From Zonotrichia leucophrys gambelii (taxonomy: Eukaryota > Chordata > Aves > Passeriformes > Passerellidae), in the NCBI RefSeq assembly GCF_028769735.1, contig NC_088174.1, forward strand, positions 889,501 to 953,500: a DNA stretch of 64,000 bases, read 5' to 3'. A program made the translations under genes and the position numbers. Under the pieces are notes generated by a model. The model was not told the DNA's origin and did not search any database. It saw only the letters and a program-made list of their open reading frames with translations. Shown here piece after piece: positions 48,332-59,032 of the stretch. Numbering within the stretch: the first letter of the stretch is position 1; the number at the start of each line of letters is the position of its first letter.

Positions 48332-51300
48332 ATGAGCACTCCTGCAGCCCCCAGCCTGGCTGTGCCCTCCTCAGCAGGACCCATCCCCTTCCCTGCCACC
48401 CTGGCCATTGTGCTGAGCTGCCTGCTCTCGGGGGCGCACAGCCAGACCCCTGGACCCCTCCAGGAGAGCGCGGTGCCCCTGGGGGAGCTGGGCCGGGAGC
48501 AGCCCCAGGGCCTGGTGCATGTTGGGCTGCCAGGGGCCGTGCCCAACGCGTCGGGCGCCGCCGGGAGCCGTCCCTCGGAGGCGCCGCTGCTGCCCGTGTG
48601 CGCCCGGCCCGCCGACATCCGCCACGCCTTCAAGTACATCAACACCATCGTGTCCTGCACCATCTTCGTCGTGGGCATCATCGGCAACTCCACGCTGCTG
48701 CGCATCATCTACAAGAACAAGTGCATGAGGAACGGCCCCAACGTGCTCATCGCCAGCCTGGCCCTGGGCGACCTGCTCTACATCCTCATCGCGCTGCCCA
48801 TCAACGTCTACAAGGTGGGCTCTGCCTGGCATGGCAGGCACGGGGCTGCTCTGCATCCCTGGGGGCTGGGAGGGGCTCCTGCACGGGCTGTGCCTGACCC
48901 TGCATCCTTGGAAATGTCCAAGGCCAGCCTGGATGGGGCTGGGAGCAACCTGGGGTGGTGGAGGTGTCCCTACCCATGGCAAGGGTGGGGTGGGGTGGGA
49001 TGGGATGGGATCAATGGGATGGGATGGGATGGGATGGGATGGGATGGGATGGGATGGGATGGGATGGGATGGGATGGGTTTTGAGGTGCCCCAGAAACCC
49101 TTCTGGGGCTCCATGGTTTGTGTTGCTGCTGAGGCCCAAGGAGAGCTGGAATGGGTTCTGGTGTAGCCTCAGGAAGGGCTCCAGGGACAAAGGGGGACAG
49201 GAGGGTTGTGAACTCAGCCTCAGTCTCCTCTGGAATGAGTGGCCTGGATTTCTCCAGCTGTCAAGACACATCGTCCCCACCTCTGCTTGTCCTGGCTGAG
49301 CGTGGGGCCACAGAGCCCATCCTGTGTGCTCAGGGGTCAGAGTCTGCAAAAGGCTCAGGACACACAGCTCTGGAGCTGGCCAGGCTGGATTCTGGCTGTG
49401 TCAGAGCTTGACTTTGATTCTCACTTTGAAAACAATCCAAAGCAGCCTTGTGTGGAGTTTAGGACTCAGATCCGTTCAAAACCCCCCAGGCTCTGGAGCC
49501 AGGAACTGGTGTCTGGACCATCCTTCATCTCTGTGTCCAGTCAGGGAAATGAAAGTTTCCCAGTGCCAGCAAACCGTGGGAAAGTGCCCCCATTCCCAGT
49601 GGTGGGAAGCTCAGGGAGCTCTCCCTGCTCTCTGTGGGCTCCCCACAGCCCTGGGTGCACCCACAGCAAGGAAGCTGGGAGCACATTCCCAAGGCAGCCT
49701 GCTAACCTGTGGATCCTCCCCAGCTCCTGGCCAAGGACTGGCCCTTCGGCGTGCAGGTCTGCAAGCTGGTGCCCTTCATCCAGAAAGCCTCTGTGGGCAT
49801 CACAGTGCTCAGCCTCTGTGCCCTCAGCATTGACAGGTGAGACACAGCAGCCACCCCTGCCTGCTCTGCCCTGCCCTGTCATTTGGTGGGAACCAGAGGC
49901 AGAACCAGGAGCTCATTCCCAGGCCAGTGCTCTCATGTGGAGCTGCAACCCAGCAGGAACTCTCTGGTGACAGAGCTGAAATCCTGCTGGGAAGGGCTGA
50001 GGGGAGGATCATGGTGTGGGTGGGGTGGTGAGGAAGGGTGGCCAAGGACAGCCCCCATCCCATCCCATCCCATCCCATCCCATCCCATCCCATCCCATCC
50101 CATCCCATCCCATCCCATCCCATCCCATCCCATCCCATCCCATCCCATCCCATCCATCCTCTGAGCCTCTGCTGCCCATTCCCACACCTGGGAAGGTTCA
50201 GAGGTGGAGGGAAAGGACCTTTGGGGACAATTCTAACCCGCACCTTCTGCTCCCCTCCCTGGCTGCTTTTCTCTCTCCCATCTGCTCCTGTGCCGTTCCC
50301 ACCCTGGGCAGGTACCGAGCCGTGGCGTCCTGGAGCCGGATCCAGGGCATTGGGATCCCCATGTGGAAGGCTGTGGAGGTGCTGCTGATCTGGGCAGTGG
50401 CCATCGTGCTGGCCGTGCCCGAGGCCATCGCCTTCGACATGGTGGAGCTGAGCTACTGGGAGCAGCACCTGTGGGTGTGCATGCTGGCCTCGGAGCAGAA
50501 ATCCCGCTTCATGAGGGTACCTGTGCATCCCAATCCCAACCCCAACCCCAATCCCGCTTCATGAGGGTACCTGTGCATCCCAATCCCAACCCCAATCCCA
50601 ACCCCAATCCCGCTTCATGAGGGTACCTGTGCATCCTCATCCTAACCCCAATCCCAATCCTAATCTTGCTTCATGAGGGTACCTGTGCATCCCCATCCCA
50701 GTCCCAATCCCAATCCCAGTCCCAATCCCAGTCGAAATCCTGCTTCATGAGGGTACCTGTGCATCCCTATCCCAACCCCAATCCCAACCCCAATCCTGCT
50801 TCATGAGGGTACCTCTGCATCTCCATCCCAGTCCCAATCCCAACCCCAACCCCAATCCCAAACCCAGTCCCAATCCCAGTCCAAATCCTGCTTCATGAGG
50901 GTACCTGTGCATCCCTATCCCAACCCCAATCCCAATCCCAATACCAATCCCAACCCTGTGACTGTGTTCACAGGGGTCTGAGGATGAGGGAAGAGATGAG
51001 GATCTGACTCCATGTTTCAGAAGGCTGATTTATTATTTTATCATATATATTATATTAAAATGATACTAAAAGAATAGAAGAAATTATTTCATCAGAAGGC
51101 TAGCTAAGAATAGAAAAAGAAAGGAGTGATAACGAAAGCTTGTGTCTGACCAGAGTCCGAGCCAGCTGACTGTGATTGGCCATTAATTAGAAACAACCAC
51201 ATGAGACCAATCCCAGATGCACCTGTTGCATTCCACAGCAGCAGATAACCATTGTTTACATTTTGTTCCTGAGGCCTGTCAGCTTCTCAGGAGAAAAAAT

Positions 51301-54300
51301 CCCAAGGAAAGGATTTTTCATAAAAGATGTCTGTCTGGCACAATCCCAATCCTGCTTCAAGAGAGTACCTGTGCATCCCCATCCCAACTCCAATCCCTAC
51401 CCTAATCCTAATTCCAATCCCGCTCCAGGAGGGTACATGTGCACCTCCCAAGTTCCCCTTGCTGCCCTTGCCCCATTTCCAGCTGCCCTCTCTCCCTTTC
51501 CCCACAGTTCTACCGGGATGTGAAGGACTGGTGGCTTTTTGGCTTCTATTTCTGCCTACCCTTGGTGTGCACAGGCATCTTTTACACCCTCATGTCCTGT
51601 GAGATGCTGAGCAAGAGGAATGGGATGAGGATCGCTCTGAATGACCACATGAAACGGGTGAGAGAGCAGGGAGGAATGCTGGTATCCCAAAGAGGAGGGT
51701 GTGCTCTCAGAGGGGGGACACTTCCCATCCCTCTGAAGGACAGGATGAACTGGCAGAGCCTCACAGAGGATCTTGGTACATTGGTGCAGGGATTACACCA
51801 GCCTTAAGGATGACCCCAAACCCTTCTGGCTTCATTAGAGCTCTCCTGGTCATTTATCCCAGCCCACACCACACTGGACCAAAGGCTGGATGTGCCAAAT
51901 CCCAGCCAGGGGGTGCAGGGAAGAGTTCACTGTCCCCTGCCATGCTTTGGGAATGATTCCCTGAGGAGCTCCAGCTGGTTGTCACCTTAGCAGTGTGCTG
52001 GGTGGATGGAGGAGGCCCCGTGTCCCAGGGAACACCATCCCAGCAGAGCCACCCAGCAGTGGTGGGGAGGGGTCTGTCCAGGTGGAGCTGTGCTCTCCTG
52101 CCCCTTTCTGCAGCCTGGACCCGATGCAGGCTCTAGGAGCAACCTGGGCTGGTGGGAAAAGTCCCTGCCCATGGTGAGACGAGTTTTAAGGTTCCTCCCA
52201 ATCCAAACCATTCCACGATTTGGGATCTGCTCCCCCGTGCTCATCCTGCCCCTGCCCTGTCTGGCAGCGCCGGGAGGTGGCCAAGACCGTGTTCTGCCTG
52301 GTGGTGATCTTTGCTCTCTGCTGGCTGCCCCTGCACCTCAGCCGCATCCTCAAGAAAACCATCTACGACCAGACGGACCCCAACCGCTGCGAGCTGCTCA
52401 GGTACGGTGTGGGAACCCGAACATCCCTCTGCTGGCCAGGACAGCCAGGACCCAGCCAGGGGGCTCAGAGACCCTGGCACAGAGCCCAAAACACCTGTGG
52501 GTTTGATTATGACCTGTGGAGCAAATTACCAACCTTATATGAGGATCTGCAAGCCACAACAGTTTAGGTAGAATATTAGTGAAGTTATCACGGGGTGGAA
52601 AAGTAGATTTTGGGGTTTTTGGTATGGGGGTTCAGAAGGCAAGATGGAGGGAACTGGGTGTGTCCAGCCTTTCTCCTTCTTCTTGGCCTCCATCTTCTGC
52701 TGTGATGGTGGCACTCACAGATTGGTTTAGAGTAGAAGCTCACTGTCTAACATAGGTGATAGGTATTGGGAAGTAACTGTAAACATTGTACATGAAGTTT
52801 TTAGTATAAAGACATAACACCACCCTGGGGGCAGGTAAAGTGCCTGGAACTGTCCTGCTGGACGGACCTCAGCAGGGCAGGAGAAAGAATTTTATAGATA
52901 AGACACAATAAACAACCTTGAGACGGAGAAATGAAGAGCTCTGACTCCTTCTTCGAGCCCAGGCTGGGCAAAGAGACTTTCTAACTCTTCTCAGGGTCAC
53001 TGTGAGCAGCAAGAGATCCCAACAGTAGAGCCCCAGCAGGGGACACCAGCCTGGGACCCCCCTGGCACCAGCACAGGCCCTGCTGGGTGGGACCAGGCTG
53101 GGGGAGCTGCCTTCCACCTCCTGCTTTCAGTAATTCCTTGTCCAGACTGCACCGCCCTCCTGATGGGCACAGAGTGGGCAGGGGGATGTGAGAAGGGTTA
53201 AATTACATTTTGGAATGTCTCTGTGAGGCTGAGGTCTCCTGGGCACAGGAACATTCCCAGCAGGGCTGAGGGCTTTGGTGTCTGTCTCCGTCCCTTTCCA
53301 CCCACCAGCCAAAATCCAACCCAGGCCAGGGGCTGCTGCTGTGCTGGGGTTTGGGAACATCAGGAGCACCAGGAGAAATCACAGCTCCTGCTCTTGGCAT
53401 CCTCAGGGAATGCTCCATGCAAGGAAAAGTGTTTTTTTCTCAGGGAAGGATGGATTTGTGCTCAGCTCTGCTATCAGTCACTGCTCCTCCACAGGAGCAG
53501 GATCCTGGACCAGGCAGTTTGAAAATTCCCTCTGTTCTCCATGAGCTTCTGACACATCTGTTCTCTCCCCTTTCCCATCTCAGCTTCCTCCTGGTGATGG
53601 ATTATTTTGGGATCAACATGGCCTCCCTCAACTCCTGCATCAACCCCGTGGCTCTGTACTTTGTCAGCCGGAAATTCAAGAACTGCTTCCAGGTAGGAAT
53701 GACCCAGGGGCACAAGCTGATCTTATTCCTTATCCCAAATTTTCCCTGTTAGATCCCTCTCTTCTCCAAGTACACCAGACCTCAGTGCCCTGCTGGGGGA
53801 GGCTTTTGCCAGAGCAGGATTTAGGACAAGCCAAAAATTCCCTGTCACTCTGGAACAGGAACATCCTAAAAAACCATCATGGGGCTGGGGCTGCTGCAGA
53901 CTTTGAACCCAGGATTTTGGGAGATAATTGTCAGGAATAGTGAAGCCTGAGACAGAATGGGAAGGAGATTGGGATGGGATGGGATGGGATGGGATGGGAT
54001 GGGATGGGATGGGATGGGATGGGATGGGATGGGAGTTGAGCCCACCTGTTGGGATGGAAGCTAAGCATCACCTGTAATTTCTATCCCCTAATGATAAGAA
54101 CACACAAAAAATGCCCCAAATTTCAGTATCCTCATTTCCCACCCTCACCAGCTGTATCCTGTACCCACTCCCAGCAGAACTGCAGGACAGCAAGGCTCAG
54201 CAATTCCCAGCCTGGCTCTGTGCAGGGACACCTGCTGGCACATTCTGGGAACATTCCCTCCTCTTTCCCCATATCCCACACGTGTGACCTCTCCCCCTTG

Positions 54301-54461
54301 TGTCTCCCCAGTCCTGCCTGTGCTGCTGGTGCCAGAGGCCGGCCCTGAGCATCACCCCCACGGATGAGAAGGGCTCTGTTGGCAAGTGGAAAGCCACGGG
54401 GCAGGAGCTGGGGCTGGACCGGAGCAGCTCCCGCCTGAGCAACAAGTACAGCTCCTCCTAA
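48332..54461 (+). CDS. EDNRB2: Endothelin receptor B subtype 2, complete seven-exon coding region
   Basis: A class A GPCR of the plasma membrane that binds endothelins (EDN3 in melanoblast migration) and signals through G proteins. Exons, all with GT/AG introns and consistent phase: 48332-48814, 49724-49836, 50312-50516, 51508-51657, 52268-52401, 53584-53692, 54312-54461, giving 447 residues. Seen: a hydrophobic signal peptide (about 1-37), N-glycosylation site NAS at 72, TM1 (about 103-127), TM2 (137-160), TM3 (175-197) ending in DRY at 198-200, disulfide cysteines C174 and C255, K182 in TM3, TM6 CWLP at 335-338, TM7 NPVALY at 382-387, a palmitoylation-type CLCCWC cluster at 400-405 and a serine-rich tail ending NKYSSS. 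The start has a usable context (agcaccATGa) and is followed directly by the signal peptide. The sequence is closer to avian EDNRB2 than to EDNRB from residue knowledge; this was not checked by alignment. Oddities: a tandem array at the exon 3 donor, complementary arrays flanking exon 2, and a broken exon 1 copy upstream. Confidence 0.96.
48890..48996 (-). mobile_element. CR1 3'-end fragment in EDNRB2 intron 1
   Basis: Matches the antisense CR1 end (gtccaaggccagcctgg, ggaggtgtccctacccatgg). The GGGAT array starts exactly where the CR1 end would read ggggtgggatgag, so the microsatellite probably grew from the CR1 sequence. Confidence 0.7.
48997..49078 (+). repeat. (GGGAT)n pentanucleotide array, EDNRB2 intron 1
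   Basis: About 16 units with one interruption (tcaat near 49011). The motif is the reverse complement of the array in intron 2, across exon 2. Confidence 0.97.
50054..50157 (+). repeat. (CCCAT)n pentanucleotide array, EDNRB2 intron 2
   Basis: About 20 near-perfect units between exons 2 and 3. It is complementary to the intron 1 and intron 6 arrays in the transcript. Confidence 0.97.
50501..50956 (+). repeat. Minisatellite carrying repeated copies of the EDNRB2 exon 3 splice donor
   Basis: The last bases of exon 3 and the start of intron 3 (core TCATGAGGGTACCTGTGCAT) recur in tandem, separated by runs of CCCAA/CCCAAT. The true donor GT is at 50517; further GT copies in the same context are at 50567, 50623, 50679, 50753, 50809 and 50901. 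Spacings are 50, 56, 56, 74, 56 and 92. Two diverged copies lie beyond the inserted LTR at 51365 and 51433. The array overlaps the coding exon by about 16 bases. Confidence 0.93.
50957..51341 (-). mobile_element. Solo LTR in EDNRB2 intron 3, inside the splice-donor array
   Basis: Same family as the elements at 5030-5414 and 32990-33371, with TG/CA ends and near-identical 6-bp flanks (caaccc and caatcc), as expected for a class II-type LTR target-site duplication. The family's AATAAA lies on the minus strand, so the element is antisense to EDNRB2. The right end is at the last CA of ctggca. No internal retroviral genes are present. Confidence 0.82.
51350..51440 (+). repeat. Distal part of the EDNRB2 intron 3 minisatellite
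   Basis: Two diverged copies of the donor-containing unit (GT at 51365 and 51433) with CCCAAT-type spacers, separated from the main array by the LTR. The LTR therefore entered an array that already existed. Confidence 0.8.
52120..52225 (-). mobile_element. CR1 3'-end fragment, EDNRB2 intron 4
   Basis: Antisense CR1 end: agcaacctgggctggtggg, tccctgcccatgg, then cccaatccaaaccattcca. It lies about 40 bp upstream of the exon 5 acceptor. Confidence 0.7.
52501..53026 (+). mobile_element. Solo LTR (ERVL-like by recall) in EDNRB2 intron 5
   Basis: Begins near tgtggagcaaatt and ends near gatcccaaca. It has a TATA-like tagtataaagac followed at a plausible distance by AATAAA at about 52907-52912. The layout fits a solo LTR in the gene's orientation and resembles a passerine LTR I recall. 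Exact ends and target duplication were not resolved. It could donate a promoter or poly(A) site in sense. Confidence 0.65.
53027..53583 (+). other. Remainder of EDNRB2 intron 5, nothing recognised
   Basis: No repeat, conserved motif or open frame of note other than the acceptor at the end. Confidence 0.5.
53971..54034 (+). repeat. (GGGAT)n pentanucleotide array, EDNRB2 intron 6
   Basis: About 12 perfect units, in the same orientation as the intron 1 array. Confidence 0.97.
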
Positions 54462-55009
54462 AGCCGTGTCACTGTCCAGGACAAGGCACAGGGACAGCAG
54501 GGCCCCTCCGATCCTCCCCCGGGCTCTCCCTGGCTGGGCCTGGATCTGCTTTGCCGTCGTGTCCTCACCCAGCTGGAAGGAGCTGGAGCACTCCCCAGGA
54601 CCTGCTCCAAGCCCTGACCCCAGAGGTCCCCTCAGGAGAGGGAAGGGCATTCACATCCTCACAGGATTTTTCATTTCCTCCCAGGAAAACCAAGGGACTT
54701 CTGGCCATTGCCTCTGGGTGGAACATGGGGTTGGGGGATGCACGTGGGAAGGGAAGGAACATTGGGGTGGTCACTCTGTGGGGTGAGGAGGAGAGGGAGA
54801 GTGACAATTCCCAGCTGTAAAAGCCAAGCAAAGCCTGGATAAATCCCTGTGAGGCACAGAGATGTCCTTGTGGTCATGTGGAGGTGGGAAAGGCAGTGGA
54901 GAAGGTCCAGTCTCAGCTGGAAGAGCCACTAGAGCCAAGTAAAATGTGGGAAAGGGCTCTCTTGAATTGATTATTGGCAATAATTCATCCCCCAGGTGAT
55001 CTGCCAGCG

Positions 55010-55130
55010 ATTCTCAAGGCCAGGTTGGGCGGGGCTTGGAGCACCCTGGGATAGGGGAAGGAGTCCCTGCCCATGGCAGGGGTGGGAGAAGAGGGAGTGG
55101 AGGTCCCTCCCAACACAAACCAGTCTGTGA
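55010..55130 (-). mobile_element. CR1 fragment in the presumed EDNRB2 3' UTR
   Basis: Antisense CR1 end (caaggccaggttgggcgggg, tccctgcccatggcagggg). It falls between the EDNRB2 stop and its candidate poly(A) signal. Confidence 0.7.
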
Positions 55131-55420
55131 CTGCCATCCATGTGATTCCATGTGACTGAGAATCCATGTGATCCCTTTCCAACGTTCTTGCCAAAACATC
55201 CAGAAAAACTACATCAAAAAGTTATATTTATCAGGTTTTTGATGATTCTTTGCTGGTTTTCCCACATCTCTCTCTTTTCCTTCTTTGCCCCTCCTACCTT
55301 GTCATAGAAAAAAATGGAGAGAGGAAAAGGGGAGAAGAGACGAGACTTGCAATTAAAACATTCTCCAGGTGTTGGGGTGGGCTTTTAGCTTAACTTTCAC
55401 TGAAATGTAAATGTTTTACA

Positions 55421-55426
55421 AATAAA
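55421..55426 (+). terminator. Candidate EDNRB2 poly(A) signal AATAAA
   Basis: First canonical plus-strand AATAAA after the stop codon at 54461, implying a 3' UTR of about 1 kb. It is inferred from position only. Confidence 0.5.
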
Positions 55427-55675
55427 TCATAAAAGACAAATGGGTTTCAAGGAAAACAGAGACTGAGGAATATCAAGACCAGTCCATTTTCCCAATGGGC
55501 TGAAATGGAGCAGAAATTTTCCCAAATTTCCCAATGTCTGGGAAACTTTCCCAAATTTAGAAAATTTTCCCAAATTTCCCGATCTGTGGAGCAGTCTGTC
55601 TCCACGTTCTATGACTTTCCATCCCTGTGCTGAGCAGAACACATCATGAGCTCTACAGCATCTAAATGAATAAAC

Positions 55676-55681
55676 TTTATT
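55676..55681 (-). terminator. POLR1D poly(A) signal AATAAA
   Basis: TTTATT on the plus strand reads AATAAA on the minus strand, 111 bases beyond the POLR1D stop, giving a short 3' UTR. Confidence 0.7.
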
Positions 55682-55791
55682 ATTAAAGAAAATACATTTT
55701 GCAGCAAAGTAATAAAAAACACAACAACAAAAAAAACCTCGTTTGGACACAGGGAATTCAACAGAGATTACATCCATGCCATTCCCAAAGG

Positions 55792-58700
55792 CTACTGCAT
55801 CTCCTCCTCCTTCTGTGCCCTGAACTCCTTCATGCTCCTCTGAAACAGAAGCAAAGCACAAATGTCACCAATGTGTCCCTGGGGTGGCACAGAGCCACCA
55901 CCCTGCTGTGCTGGGACTGCTCTGGCCAGAGCTGGAAAAGCTGGGAAGCTCTGACAGAATTCCAGTGCTTTTGGAAGTGCCTGAGCTTTACAGTCACTCA
56001 AGGGAAAGGGAGCCAGGCCATGCCATGGATCAGGCAGAGCCTGGCCAAAAAATCTCCCAGGCTCTCCTGCCAAAGGTGTCTCCAACACAGGAGTCAGCCT
56101 CCCACGCTGGGATCAAGGGACAGAACTGACCCTGAGATCTCCAGGAACGGCCCAAGGGACAGAACTGACCTGGAATGGCCCAAGGGATGGAACTGACCCT
56201 GAGCTCCCCAGGAATGGCCCAAGGGACAGAACTGACCTGGAATGGCCCAAGGGACAGAACTGACCTGGAGCTCTCCAGGAATGGCCCAAGGGACAGAACT
56301 GACCTGGAATGGCCCAAGGGATGGAACTGACCCTGAGCTCCCCAGGAATGTCCTGAGGGATGGAACTGACCCTGAGCTCCCCAGGAATGGCCCAAGGGAC
56401 AGAACTGACCCTGAGCTCCCCAGGAATGTCCCAAGGGATGGAACTGACCCTGAGCTCCCCAGGAATGTCCCAAGGGATGGAACTGATCTGGAGCTCCCCA
56501 GGAATGGCCCAAGGGACAGAACTGACCCTGAGCTCCCCAGGGATGTCCCGAGGGATGGAACTGACCTGGAGCTCCCCAGGAATGGCCCAAGGGACAGAAC
56601 TGACCCTGAGCTCCCCAGGAATGGCCCAAGGGACAGAACTGACCCTGAGCTCCCCAGGAATGGCCCAAGGGACAGAACTGACCTGGAGCTCCCCAGGAAT
56701 GACCCAAGGGACAGAACTGACCCTGAGCTCCCCAGGAATGGCCCAAGGGACAGAACAGACCTGAGCTCCCCAGGAATGTCTCACCTCAAAGGTGTTGAGC
56801 ACGTGTTGGCAAACACCCATCAGGTCATTCAGCCCTTTCCGGAATGGCTCCACAGCAGGAAGGGCCCCTTTGGGAAAAGATGGGAAAAGATGGATTAGGG
56901 ACATGGGAGGTGGCTGGGGGCAGTCCTTACCTCCCCAGGGGTGTGCCCCCTGCCCAGCCCCACAGCTTGGGGTGCCAGGGCTGCTCCCAGCCGGCCCAGG
57001 TGCCTGGAGCCAGGAATGCTGCTTCCCACTGCAGCTGGAGCAGAATTCTGGGAGCAGCCTCTGAGGCTCAGCACTGCAGTGCCTGGCAGAGGGCAGGGAG
57101 AAAGGGCTTTCCTTTATCTGACAGACTCCTGGGAAGCTGGCATGAGCAGGGAGAATTCAATGAGAACAGGGCCCCAGCAATAGAGGGACAGCTCCAGGCT
57201 CACCTCTGGTCTGGATCCTGAAGTTGATCTTGCTTTCTGAGGGGTGTGTGATGCAGTAGCCACAGAACTCCACGTCAGGGCTGCAGGAGGGCAGGCAGAG
57301 AGGGAGCAGTGAGACCCAGGCCAGTCCTCAGCAAATCCCAGGGGAGCCAGAGGCTCAGGGCATGCCAGGCCTGCTGGGGCTCTGGATATTTCCAGAATGA
57401 CTTAGGGGAGGAATGTGCTGAGGGGAAACTCCCTGTGTGACCTTGTTCCCTCACACTCATCTCTCCCTGAGCTGAGCTGGAGCTCTGCAGGGCAAAGACA
57501 GGGCTGGCACCACAGCCAGAGCAGTGCCAGCTCTGCAGATCCAAACACAGGATCTTGGATGTCTGCAATTCTCTCTGTAACCAAACCTGCTGCTGCCCTG
57601 CTGCTGCCAGAGGCTGAGTGGTCCAGGGCACTGGAGGAGCTCCCAAAATGTTGCAGGGCCTCTCCCTCCAGCTGAGTTGAGTGCTGGAGCTTTGCCCCCA
57701 GCTTTGGCCAGCAGCTTCTTTTTGTGTTGTCACAGTGATTTATCAAAGGGATCTTAAAGGCCACCCATGGGCAGGGACACCTTCCACTGCCCCAGGGTGG
57801 TCCAAGCCCTGTCCAGCCTGGCCAGGGACAGTTCCAGGGATGGGAAATCCACAGTCTCTCTAGGCAGTTACTGCTCCAGCTGCTCAGGAGGGACTGAAAG
57901 CCCTGGGCTGGGCTTAACTTGTGTTCCTGGGCAGGGGAGGGTGTGGGGGCAGGCTCAGGAGAGGCTGGTCAGGCCATTTAAGGGCTGTTGGTGCTCTCAG
58001 AGTCCTGACACAGCCCAAGGAAAAGGAGGAGCAGCAGGTGGGAGCAGGGCTCTGTGTGTGACAGAAAGGCTGGAAGGGTGTGCACTGAGGGGATTTGGGA
58101 TGGTTTGCCTCATCCCAGGGACAGCTGAGGTGTGGGTCAGGGAGGAGAAGGCCAGGGCAGGGCACGGGGGTCCCTCAGAGCCCCCACTCACTTCTTCATG
58201 ACCATGTAGCGCAGGGAGTTGCCCAGGGTGTGATCCTCGTCGTGCAGCACGAACGTGACGCAGTTCCCGTCCGTCCCATCCGCCTGGATCTGTCACCAGA
58301 GGGAGAGGAGAGGAGCTGTTACCTCCCCGAGACCGGGGACACCTGAAGGGTGAGGGTCAGCTCTGTGCTCGGCTTCCCAGAGTAGCTGGAAGGGCTGTGG
58401 GTCTCGCTGGGCCACCTCTGGTCTGCTGTGGGGCCAAAACACTTTCAGAGAGGAGGGAAAGCTCCAAAATCCCACCTAGCTTTAAACCACGTTAGTCCTG
58501 CCCGCCAGCTGCTGCTGTTCACCACAGAAGGACAGGGTGTCCCTTGGAGCCACCCTGACATGATTTGTCCTGATGCTGAAGCCACCCCACCACACGAGAA
58601 GGTGCCCTACCACTAAGCCAGGGTTGGGAATGAAACAATCAGGGAATCAAGGAATCATTTGGGCTGAAAAAGCCCTGCAAGAGTACCAAGTCCAACCATC

Positions 58701-59032
58701 CCCCAGCACCGCCAAGGCCACACAATCCATGTCCCCAAGTGCCACATCCACACGGCTTTTAATCCCTCCAGGGATGGGCACTCTACCATCGCCCTGGGCA
58801 GCTGTGCCAGGCCGGACAGCCCTGTCCATGCAGGAATGTCCCCTCATATCAAACCTGACCCTCCCTGGCACAACGCGAGGCTGCTTTTCCTCGGGAGAGG
58901 GCCCGGCCCCCGCTCCACCTCAGGGAAGGGACCAAGCGGAGCCCCCCGATCCCGACCCCGGTCCCGATCCCAGCCCGGCTCCCGGTGCCCCCTCACGGTT
59001 TCCAGCACGGGCCCGCTGCCGCTGCCGGCCAT
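55792..59032 (-). CDS. POLR1D: RNA polymerase I and III subunit D (AC19 homologue), complete
   Basis: Small RPB11-like subunit shared by RNA polymerases I and III. It pairs with POLR1C to form the assembly platform in the nucleus. Coding exons on the minus strand: 59032-58997, 58289-58192, 57280-57204, 56867-56785, 55839-55792, totalling 113 residues with consistent phases. Diagnostic stretches are [20 protein letters not shown] in exon 2, [20 protein letters not shown] in exon 3 and [20 protein letters not shown] in exon 4. The last exon codes a charged tail ending KEEEMQ. The start has a strong context (ccaccATGg) at a CpG island and gives an N-terminus shorter than the 133-residue human form as I recall it; the conserved dimerisation fold is intact. 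Intron 4 is largely a 39-bp minisatellite that begins just after the exon 4 donor. The gene converges with EDNRB2 and diverges from VAMP7. Confidence 0.95.
56104..56784 (+). repeat. 39-bp minisatellite in POLR1D intron 4
   Basis: About 17 units containing aggaatggcccaagggacag and aactgaccctgagctcccc. Some units are shortened to about 23 bp, especially at the left end. The array reaches to within about ten bases of the exon 4 splice donor (after 56785). Because 39 is divisible by three the array stays open in several frames, which produces spurious ORFs. Confidence 0.93.
57748..57870 (+). mobile_element. CR1 fragment in POLR1D intron 2
   Basis: Sense CR1 end: cccatgggcagggacacctt, ccaagccctgtccagcctgg. 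Antisense to the POLR1D transcript. Confidence 0.7.
58636..58893 (+). mobile_element. CR1 fragment in POLR1D intron 1
   Basis: Contains gaatcatttgggctgaaaaa, caagtccaaccatccccca and aagtgccacatccacacgg, the hallmark of another CR1 subfamily 3' region. It ends at the edge of the CpG island. Confidence 0.8.

Noticed and set aside
56030..56904. Long repetitive frames on both strands
   Set aside because: They are the 39-bp minisatellite of POLR1D intron 4, which stays open because its period is a multiple of three.
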